Shown here: positions 26,590-34,014 of the stretch, piece by piece
Position numbering within the stretch: the first letter of the stretch is position 1
Layout: the number at the start of each line of letters is the position of its first letter
Source: an uncultured Clostridium sp.
GTDB lineage: Bacteria > Bacillota > Clostridia > TANB77 > CAG-508
Length of the DNA: 34,014 bases
Assembly (NCBI GenBank): GCA_946496115.1
Contig: CAMMFK010000004.1
Location: 1 to 34,014 of the forward strand
Direction: 5' to 3'
Notes under the pieces: model-generated
Database searches by the model: none
What the model was told of the DNA's origin: nothing
The model's input: only the letters and a program-made list of their open reading frames with translations
Program-made: the position numbers and the translations under genes

Positions 26590-28653
26590 TTATATTGTAA
26601 TTTCTTCTTTTGATGTAAAGTTTTCTCTTACTAGTAGCTTTAATGGTTTGTTTTCTTCTTTTTCCAGTTTTGGGTCTTTTTGTATTATTTCAGTTGCTAA
26701 TGCTTGGACTTCTTTTAACTCTTCCATATCTTGAAACAAGTTGGCTATTTTAAATTCTGGAAGTCCATGCTGTTTTGTTCCAAAGAATTCGCCTGAGCCT
26801 CTTAGCTCTAGGTCTTTTTCTGCAATAACAAATCCGTTGTCTGTTTTTGTCATTGTTTCCATTCTTTGTCTTGTTATATCACTTCCGCCATTATATTTTA
26901 GTATACAATATGATTCATATTCTCCTCTTCCTACTCTTCCTCTTAATTGGTGAAGTTGTGCTAGTCCAAATCTTTCGGCATTTTCTATTACCATTACACT
27001 TGCATTTGGTACGTCTACACCAACTTCTATTACTGTTGTTGATATAAGTATTTGTATTTCCCCATTTTTAAATCTTGTCATTATATCATCTTTTTCTTTT
27101 GATTTCATTTTTCCGTGTAAATATTCTACTGTAAAATCTTTAAACATTTCATTTTTATATTTTTCATAAAGCTCTGTTACTGCTCTTAAATTGGCTGTAC
27201 TTTCGTCTTCCCCTTCTTCTACCAATGGGCAAACTATATATGCTTGTCTTCCTTCTTGCACTTGCTGTTTTATGAAATTGTTTACTCTTTCTTCATATCT
27301 TTTGCTTACTGCATATGTTTCTACTTTTTTTCTATTTGGTGGTAATTCGTCTATTATTGATATGTCCAAATCTCCATATAGTATAAGTGCTAATGTTCTA
27401 GGTATTGGTGTTGCTGTCATTACTAATACGTCTGGATTATCTCCTTTTGCTACTATTTTTGCTCTTTGTTTTACACCAAATCTGTGTTGTTCATCTGTTA
27501 CAACTAAACCTAATTTTTTAAATACTACATTTTCTTCCAATAATGCATGTGTTCCAATTAAAATATCTACTTCTCCATTTTCTACTTTTTCTAGCACTTC
27601 TCTTTTTCTTTTAGCTGTCATGCCTCCTACTAGTTCTTCACAAACTATACCATATTGTTCAAGTGTTTTTTTATAGTTTTGGACATGTTGCTTTGCTAAA
27701 ATCATGGTTGGTGCTAAAACTGCTACTTGATATCCACTTTTTACTGCTTTATATGCTGATACCATTGATACCACTGTTTTTCCGGAGCCAACATCACCTT
27801 GAAGTAGTCTATTCATTGGCTTTTCATTTTCCATGTCTTTGTTTATATCTTCTAATACCCTTACTTGGGCATTTGTTAATTTAAATGGTAAATTATTTAT
27901 TACATCTGACATTTGTACATTTTTATCGTATTTTATGCCTTTTACTTGCTCATTATTTTCGTATTTTAATGCAAGTAATCCCAACTGCATTGATAAAAGT
28001 TCATCAAATACTAGTCTTTTTCTTGCTCTATTAAAATTTTGAAAATCTTTTGGAAAATGTATTTCATTCGTTGCTGTGTTAATATTCATTAAGTTATATT
28101 CTTTTATTAAATATTCTGGTAATACTTCTGGTAATTCATTATTTACTAATTTTATTCCATTTTCTATTATTTGCCTAATACTATTTTGAGACAATGAGTT
28201 TGTTAGTGGATATAATGGAATTATTTTACCTGTATTTTTAGTTTTTTCTATGCTGTCATATGTTGGACTATTTAATTCTATTACACCGTTTTTTATGGAT
28301 ACTTTAGCGTAAAATCTATATTTTTGTCCTTTTTTTATGTTGTCTTTTACATATGGTTGATTAAACCAAGTAACAATAGCACTATCTGTATCATCTTTTA
28401 TAAGCAATTTTTCAAAACTTCTATTTCTATTTATGTATCTAACATTTACTTCTGTTAATGCTACCGCTTCTATTGTATATTTTTCACCATCTTTTACATC
28501 TCTTAGGCTTGTTATAATACTTCTATCTTCATAATCTCTTGGATAATATGTAATTAAGTCTTTTAATGTAAATATGTTTAGTTTGTTTAGCAATTTTGCT
28601 TTATTTGGACCTACTCCCTTTACGTATTTTACGTCTTTTTTTAAATCTATCAT
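26590..28653 (-). CDS. recG: ATP-dependent DNA helicase RecG
   Basis: GVGPNKAKLLNKL wedge start; RLLQGDVGSGKTVV, VTDEQHRFGVKQR, MTATPIPRTLAL, QLRGRVGRG. Confidence 0.97.
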   Translation of the reverse strand: MIDLKKDVKYVKGVGPNKAKLLNKLNIFTLKDLITYYPRDYEDRSIITSLRDVKDGEKYTIEAVALTEVNVRYINRNRSFEKLLIKDDTDSAIVTWFNQPYVKDNIKKGQKYRFYAKVSIKNGVIELNSPTYDSIEKTKNTGKIIPLYPLTNSLSQNSIRQIIENGIKLVNNELPEVLPEYLIKEYNLMNINTATNEIHFPKDFQNFNRARKRLVFDELLSMQLGLLALKYENNEQVKGIKYDKNVQMSDVINNLPFKLTNAQVRVLEDINKDMENEKPMNRLLQGDVGSGKTVVSMVSAYKAVKSGYQVAVLAPTMILAKQHVQNYKKTLEQYGIVCEELVGGMTAKRKREVLEKVENGEVDILIGTHALLEENVVFKKLGLVVTDEQHRFGVKQRAKIVAKGDNPDVLVMTATPIPRTLALILYGDLDISIIDELPPNRKKVETYAVSKRYEERVNNFIKQQVQEGRQAYIVCPLVEEGEDESTANLRAVTELYEKYKNEMFKDFTVEYLHGKMKSKEKDDIMTRFKNGEIQILISTTVIEVGVDVPNASVMVIENAERFGLAQLHQLRGRVGRGEYESYCILKYNGGSDITRQRMETMTKTDNGFVIAEKDLELRGSGEFFGTKQHGLPEFKIANLFQDMEELKEVQALATEIIQKDPKLEKEENKPLKLLVRENFTSKEEITI

Positions 28654-28820
28654 TGATTTTCCTCAAACTTTCCTCTCAATAACTATATTCTATCACACGA
28701 ACATTGGTTTGTAAATATTTTTTTATAATGTGTATTTTTTATGAAAATGTATAATTACTTTTGCAAATCCACTTGATTAAATTGAATTTTTGTGTTATTA
28801 TTATATTTGTTACAAGTCAT

Positions 28821-28895
28821 AGGGGTATGATGTTAATGGTAGCATTCCGGTCTCCAAAACCGTGCGTGAGGGTTCAAATCCTTCTACCCCTGCCA
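28821..28895 (+). tRNA. tRNA-Trp (CCA), with encoded 3' CCA
   Basis: AGGGGTA...CCGGT-CTCCAAA-ACCGT...GGGTTCAAATCC-TTC-TACCCCT-G-CCA; anticodon CCA. Confidence 0.95.
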
Positions 28896-29006
28896 AATTA
28901 CTTTATGCAAATCTTGTGTAAGGTATTTTTTATTTTTCAAAAACAATCTTATTTTTTACTTATAGTACAATAGTTAGTTTTATGGGGCACTTAGATTGGA
29001 GTTTTT

Positions 29007-29597
29007 ATGTTAAAAGCTTTTAATAAGTGTTTTATTTTTTTAATTATTTTTATTTTTGTAATCTGTTTTCTTTTTGTACCTATATTTTATTCTACTAATT
29101 CTGCTTATTCAGATGAATATTATGAAGAATTGCTTTTAAGTGGCGATGGCTTTTTTTGGCCTCTTCCTGGGTATACATATATTTCATCTTATTTTGGCAA
29201 GCGTGAATCTCCTACTTCCGGTGCATCTAGCTATCATTCTGGCATAGATATTCCCGCTTCAAATGGTACAAATATTTATGCAGTAGAAAGTGGCACTATT
29301 ACTTTTGCTAGTTGGGGTGCTGGTGGTGGTTATACCATTGTTTTAGAACTTGATAAATATGATAATATTTCTGTTTCTTATTGCCATTTATCTCCCAATT
29401 ATATTGTACATCGAAATGATTATGTAGAGAAAGGTCAGCTTATAGCACATGTCGGTCCAAAAAACGTATATGGCATTAATAACAACCCTTATAAAGATAG
29501 TAATGGCAATCCTACAAATGGTGCTACTACTGGCTGTCATTTGCATTTAACAATTAAAGTAGATGGTAAGGCAGTAAATCCATTGGAATTTTTTTAA
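29007..29597 (+). CDS. M23/LytM-family metallopeptidase, membrane-anchored or secreted
   Basis: N-terminal hydrophobic segment; YHSGIDIPASNGTNIYAVESGTI and GCHLHLTIKVDGKAVNPLEFF. Confidence 0.92.
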   Translation: MLKAFNKCFIFLIIFIFVICFLFVPIFYSTNSAYSDEYYEELLLSGDGFFWPLPGYTYISSYFGKRESPTSGASSYHSGIDIPASNGTNIYAVESGTITFASWGAGGGYTIVLELDKYDNISVSYCHLSPNYIVHRNDYVEKGQLIAHVGPKNVYGINNNPYKDSNGNPTNGATTGCHLHLTIKVDGKAVNPLEFF

Positions 29598-29616
29598 TAT
29601 TAGTTTTATGAAAAGT

Positions 29617-29652
29617 AAAAGCATTTAACTGCTTTTATAGTTAAATGCTTTT
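29617..29652. terminator. Bidirectional terminator between convergent genes
   Basis: AAAAGCATTTAACT-gcttttat-AGTTAAATGCTTTT, 14-bp perfect stem. Confidence 0.85.
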
Positions 29653-29655
29653 ATT

Positions 29656-30342
29656 TTACATATCGTCTTCATTTTCATTTACTTGATTGTTGTTTTCAGT
29701 TGTGTTTTCTTGATTACTTGGCTTATTTGGGTTTTCTGAATTATTATTTTGCTTATTTTTTGATTTAGAACTATCTTCAGCATTGTACTCATTTTCATCT
29801 TCTCTAATAGAATTTGAAGCTTCTTTCGTATCTTCCGACACACTTTCTAAATCTTCATCATAGCATATACTTGCACAATGATCACACTCACCGTCGCAAT
29901 AGTCATCCCAATCAAGTTCTATTTCTTTATGACATTTTGGACATTCTATTTCATCTTTTAAGTCTGCGTCTTGGCCAACCACAAATTCATAATTGCAATA
30001 TGGGCATTGTATTTCAAATTCAAAATCATCCTCATTGTTATAATTGCCTTGAATTAGATTATCTGAATTATATTCATCATACTCTTCTTCATCTTCATCA
30101 ATATATATATCTTCTTCTATTCTTTTCAGAGATTTTTGTATTGAATCTATTTTATTTGATAATATTTCATACTGACTATTACTTTCTAATGCTCTATTTG
30201 TAATATCCATAAACATAACACTTAATTCTAGGATTTTGCCTTTTACAAATTCTAGTTCATTAGGGTCTTTTATCGCCTTTTCTATATCTGATAAGATTTT
30301 TGCAAACTCATTTTTAGGTTCTATCATAAAATCTCCTTTCAA
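29656..30342 (-). CDS. Acidic zinc-ribbon protein, CD1247-like
   Basis: IQCPYCNYEFVV...IECPKCHKEIEL, then DDYCDGECDHCASICYDED; Glu/Asn-rich C-terminus. Confidence 0.7.
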   Translation of the reverse strand: MKGDFMIEPKNEFAKILSDIEKAIKDPNELEFVKGKILELSVMFMDITNRALESNSQYEILSNKIDSIQKSLKRIEEDIYIDEDEEEYDEYNSDNLIQGNYNNEDDFEFEIQCPYCNYEFVVGQDADLKDEIECPKCHKEIELDWDDYCDGECDHCASICYDEDLESVSEDTKEASNSIREDENEYNAEDSSKSKNKQNNNSENPNKPSNQENTTENNNQVNENEDDM

Positions 30343-30385
30343 ATACCAACTTTATAAGTTAAATAATAAAATTGATTTAAAAATT

Positions 30386-30952
30386 TTAAATTCTTTCCAT
30401 GTATTCACCAGTTCTTGTATCTACTCTAATAATGTCTCCGATATTAACAAACATAGGAACTGTTAATTCATATCCATTTTCAAGTGTTGCAGGTTTACCT
30501 GATGTTGTTGCTGTGTTTCCAGAAAATCCAGGTTCTGTATATGTAACTTCAAGTTCTACAAATATAGGTGGTTCTATTGAAAATACCTTACCTTTATATG
30601 ATAATACTTTTACATTCATATTCTCTTTCAAGAATTTTAAACTATCACCCAATTGTTCTTTATTAAGTGGAATTTGTTCGTACGTATTGTTATCCATAAA
30701 ATAATACAATCCACCATCTTCATATAAATATTGCATCTCTTTCTTCTCAATTTCTGCTGCTTGGAATTTTTCTGATGGGTTAAATGTTTTTTCTAAAACA
30801 CTTCCTGTTATAACATTTTTTATTTTTGTTCTAACAAATGCTGATCCCTTTCCTGGTTTTACGTGTTGAAATTCAACTATTCTATAAACATTTCCTTCCA
30901 TTTCAAATGTTGTTCCATTTCTAAAATCACCTGCTGAATATACTGTTGCCAT
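30386..30952 (-). CDS. efp: Elongation factor P
   Basis: [42 protein letters not shown]-terminal [23 protein letters not shown]. Confidence 0.97.
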   Translation of the reverse strand: MATVYSAGDFRNGTTFEMEGNVYRIVEFQHVKPGKGSAFVRTKIKNVITGSVLEKTFNPSEKFQAAEIEKKEMQYLYEDGGLYYFMDNNTYEQIPLNKEQLGDSLKFLKENMNVKVLSYKGKVFSIEPPIFVELEVTYTEPGFSGNTATTSGKPATLENGYELTVPMFVNIGDIIRVDTRTGEYMERI

Positions 30953-31024
30953 TATTATTTCCCCCTTAACTAAAATTTATTCATAAACATATAATTTATT
31001 TTACACCATATTTGCCTAAAAATC

Positions 31025-31058
31025 AAGCTTTTTATGTCAATTAGTACATAAAAAGCTT
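31025..31058 (-). terminator. Hairpin after ruvX
   Basis: AAGCTTTTTATGT-caattagt-ACATAAAAAGCTT, 13-bp perfect stem, followed on the minus strand by GATTTTT. Confidence 0.65.
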
Positions 31059-31067
31059 ACCTTAATT

Positions 31068-31484
31068 TTATTTTTTATTAATATAACTTTCTAAAATATA
31101 TACTGCTGCAATTGTATCTACTATTTGTTTTTTCTTTTTATTATTTACATTTAAATAGTTCATAGTTTTATGAGCTTCTACTGTTGTTAATCTTTCGTCT
31201 ACTAATACAATATTTATTTTATTAAATCTAGATTTTAGTTTATGAATAAAATTATCTGTTTCAATTGATCTTTGACTTTTGCTACCATCCATATTTAATG
31301 GATTTCCTACAACAAAAGTTTCTATATTGTACTGTTCTACAATTTCAGCTAATCTTTTTAATATTATTTTATCGTTTCCATTTGATGTTATTGTTCCTAA
31401 TCCCTGGGCAGTTATACCTAATTCATCTGTTATAGCCAACCCTGTTCTGACCGTTCCATAATCTATTCCTAATATTCTATTCAT
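31068..31484 (-). CDS. ruvX: RuvX/YqgF, pre-16S rRNA processing nuclease
   Basis: ILGIDYGTVRTGLAITDELG, FVVGNPLNMDGSKSQRS, VDERLTTVEAHK. Confidence 0.95.
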   Translation of the reverse strand: MNRILGIDYGTVRTGLAITDELGITAQGLGTITSNGNDKIILKRLAEIVEQYNIETFVVGNPLNMDGSKSQRSIETDNFIHKLKSRFNKINIVLVDERLTTVEAHKTMNYLNVNNKKKKQIVDTIAAVYILESYINKK

Positions 31485-31741
31485 TATTCTCCTATATATT
31501 CTTTTACCATCTTTTCTAGTAATTCATCTCTTTCAATTTGTCTTATAAGATTTCTAGCACCTTTATGACTAGTTATATATGTTGGATCTCCTGATAATAT
31601 ATATCCTACTATTTGGTTAATAGGGTTATATCCTTTTTCTTTAAGAGCATTATATACTTCTTTAAGTATTTCTTTAACTTTTTCATTTTGCTCTCTTTCA
31701 ACATCGAACTTCATTGTTTCGTCCATACCCATTTTCCCCAA
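31484..31741 (-). CDS. ireB: IreB family regulatory phosphoprotein (DUF965)
   Basis: [49 protein letters not shown]. Confidence 0.95.
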   Translation of the reverse strand: MGKMGMDETMKFDVEREQNEKVKEILKEVYNALKEKGYNPINQIVGYILSGDPTYITSHKGARNLIRQIERDELLEKMVKEYIGE

Positions 31742-31801
31742 CCTCCTTTGGTTTATTTTTACTATTATTTGTTATTTAACTAACTATTTTATCAATATAA
31801 A

Positions 31802-32893
31802 TTAAATAGTTTTTATTGTATTTTCATTAGATGAGTCTATGTATTCTTCTAATTTCTTAAAGGCTCCATCCAGAGAGGTTCCTTTATAATATGTAGATAT
31901 TACTACCCTTATTTTTGGACTTACGATAACATCTTCCTCATCACTATGTATGTAATCTGGAGCAGCAAAAATGTCTAAAGCTTCTATTTTATTTTTCAGT
32001 TCTGTCATAAAATTGTATACACCATTTTTATCTGCTCCCGAAAATACTATTGCAAATTTTGGTCCCATATATCTTACAAATACATATTCTTTAGCTAAAT
32101 TATTTTTTACAAACTGAGCTACTTCTGTAATCGTATTGTCTCCCGTTTTTCTGCTTATTTGTGTGTTTATTTCTGGAAGATTTACTATTTTAAACAAACA
32201 TATAGCAGATGTAGTGTATTTATCTATAGTTTTTTTACCTTCTCCATATAAATATTCTGCAGATTTTAAACCAGAATACAAGTCATCTCTTACTATATTC
32301 TCTATTGTTGCTTGATTTTCTACTGTTTTTAGTATTGTTACTATGTTATTTCTTACAACTTCTAATATGGTTGTATCAATATGATCAAATTCATGTGGTT
32401 GGCTACCTTCTATTATCCAATAGCCAATGTATACATTATCTACATATAACGGAAAAAACATTGCACATTTTGCTCTACCAAATTCCATTTTTTGATATGG
32501 TAATTTTTCATTTTCGTTGTCTACTGTAACATACTTAGGTGTTGCTGTTTTTATACTATCTCCAAATACTGGATCATTTTGTAAACTTTTAAGTGCATCC
32601 CAGTGTTTTTTATCAACATTAGAGGCTTTTACAACATATTCAGCGCCATTAAAAACTACTATAGTTGAATACTTTATAGAATATTTGCTTATTAATATAT
32701 CATTTATATTCTCTAACTTTTCTTGTATAGTTGAACTTTCACCTAAAGTTTTCATAAACTCTTGTAAAACATTTAAGCTAGTTATCCTTTGATTTAAGTT
32801 ACTATATGTTTCTATTTTTTTGTGTACTGAATAGTTGTATATGATTAATGTTAACACAATAATAACTAGTATAGCTATAACTGTTATTATCAC
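31802..32893 (-). CDS. Membrane GAF plus degenerate GGDEF-like protein
   Basis: N-terminal TM, GAF-like middle (VVFNGAEYVVKAS...MFFPLYVDNVYIGYWIIEG), GGDEF-fold-like end with RYMGPKFAIVFSG in the signature position. Confidence 0.65.
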   Translation of the reverse strand: MIITVIAILVIIVLTLIIYNYSVHKKIETYSNLNQRITSLNVLQEFMKTLGESSTIQEKLENINDILISKYSIKYSTIVVFNGAEYVVKASNVDKKHWDALKSLQNDPVFGDSIKTATPKYVTVDNENEKLPYQKMEFGRAKCAMFFPLYVDNVYIGYWIIEGSQPHEFDHIDTTILEVVRNNIVTILKTVENQATIENIVRDDLYSGLKSAEYLYGEGKKTIDKYTTSAICLFKIVNLPEINTQISRKTGDNTITEVAQFVKNNLAKEYVFVRYMGPKFAIVFSGADKNGVYNFMTELKNKIEALDIFAAPDYIHSDEEDVIVSPKIRVVISTYYKGTSLDGAFKKLEEYIDSSNENTIKTI

Positions 32894-32913
32894 TTATTAT
32901 CACCTCTTTTATC

Positions 32914-34014
32914 TTAATAGTTTGCTCTCATTTTATCTAATGTACCATTTACCCCTGCTGAAAATTGTGTTGGTGGCTGTTTTCTATTTTTGCTCTTAAA
33001 AAATCCTTTTTTTTCTGCTTTAGCATAATTTGGAGAATAATTAGTATAATTTGATCCTGCTCCTCCTGAAATAAGAGGATAAACCATATTGGCCAAATTT
33101 TCCAAACTTGTCATAAAGTTTGCAGAATATCCACTTAAAGATATTTGGCAGAGTGCTATAGCTTCTAAGTATCTAGCATATGTTTGCATTTCAAAAGGTA
33201 TTGTTACATATTTAATTGTTGCTGGATTAAACAAATCTCTTTGTAACGTCATAGATGGTTCATTATATTTTGCCATACCACCCAGTATCATTTTGTCATT
33301 CAATATTTTTAGTTTTAATTCTTTATTTATAACAACTCTTAGTTTTGATTCTTCCAATATATTTTTTAGTTTTAATTCACTTAAAAATTGAGTTAAAGGT
33401 TGTATTGTAAGTGCATCCATTGATTGTACAAGATATATTTCTGTAGATTTTATAAAATAGTTTATATTAGTGTTGAAGTCACAATCCATTAATACCGCGG
33501 AATAATTATTATCTAAGGTTTGTAATATTGTTTCCACATTTTCTGTTTCACTAAACTCATCTGGTAATGCAGTATAAACAGTCAAATTCTTGTTTACTTC
33601 TACTCCCTGAGCTATCCCATTTTCTAGGTTTTTAATACTTTGAGTTGCTATTTGCATTAATTTTTGGTCATTATCTGTAAACATATAATAAGAATTTTTA
33701 TTTTTTGTTAAATCAAGGATTGCTGTTTTTATACCTTTTTGCGATAATAGTTCTGCTAAATTATTTACTATAAAAGATGTACCGTTTTTACTTGTACCAA
33801 CAAAAGCAACTATTTTATTTTGTGCAACAAAATTACTTGGAACAGAATTTGTCTGGTTGTTTATCATTGAGATTTCTCTAGTATTTTCTACTCCATAATA
33901 ATTTTGCTCTTGAGTCATGTTGTTTGTATATGGGTTTTGTTCTTGAGTCATGTTGTTTACATATGGATTTTGCTCTTGAACTATGTTGTTTGCATATGGA
34001 TTTTGCTCTTGAGT
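32914..34014 (-). CDS. ParA/CpsD-like P-loop ATPase with degenerate Walker A, 5' truncated by the window edge
   Basis: VAFVGTSKNGTSFIVNNLAELLSQKGIKTAILDLTKN; the frame stays open through tandem repeats to 34014, so the track's start at 33951 is probably internal. Confidence 0.7.
   Translation of the reverse strand, partial: TQEQNPYANNIVQEQNPYVNNMTQEQNPYTNNMTQEQNYYGVENTREISMINNQTNSVPSNFVAQNKIVAFVGTSKNGTSFIVNNLAELLSQKGIKTAILDLTKNKNSYYMFTDNDQKLMQIATQSIKNLENGIAQGVEVNKNLTVYTALPDEFSETENVETILQTLDNNYSAVLMDCDFNTNINYFIKSTEIYLVQSMDALTIQPLTQFLSELKLKNILEESKLRVVINKELKLKILNDKMILGGMAKYNEPSMTLQRDLFNPATIKYVTIPFEMQTYARYLEAIALCQISLSGYSANFMTSLENLANMVYPLISGGAGSNYTNYSPNYAKAEKKGFFKSKNRKQPPTQFSAGVNGTLDKMRANY
33892..34014 (-). 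repeat. 33-bp in-frame tandem repeat (11 aa, [TV]QEQNPYxNN[MI])
   Basis: TQEQNPYANNI / VQEQNPYVNNM / TQEQNPYTNNM / TQEQNYYG; continues past the window edge. Confidence 0.9.

Noticed and set aside
27191-27676. Plus-strand 161-aa ORF
   Set aside because: Antisense to well-supported recG.
28761-28973. Plus-strand 70-aa ORF
   Set aside because: Covers the tRNA-Trp gene.
33892-34014. CRISPR-like array at the right edge
   Set aside because: Repeats are contiguous, in frame and encode an 11-aa protein repeat; there are no spacers.

Overview
The window is 34 kb of AT-rich DNA, probably from a Clostridia-type Firmicute (inferred from gene content and base composition). Most of it is housekeeping: asnS, sepF-divIVA, rsmD, miaA, mutL, alaS, mtaB, recG, efp, ruvX/ireB, three tRNAs, a GH57/GT4/DUF4912 glucan locus, a class D-like sortase and an M23 peptidase. 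The parts I consider worth following up are: (i) an orphan 366-aa coiled-coil gene with a consensus promoter overlapping a palindrome, its own terminator and flanking GGGGACGGACC inverted repeats (about 2885-4224); (ii) two tandem 38-39 aa Cys/Gly-rich membrane microproteins absent from the ORF track (21003-21321); (iii) a 24-bp perfect inverted-repeat element with a GC-rich core at 11511-11748, plus a dispersed family of related short repeats; (iv) a short AlaRS of 583 aa that lacks the C-terminal C-Ala region; (v) a C-terminal protein remnant fused to a repeat next to recG; and (vi) adjacent genes at the right edge encoding a degenerate P-loop ATPase and a degenerate GGDEF protein. I saw no CRISPR array, prophage or canonical defence system. 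All family assignments come from reading motifs without a database search.
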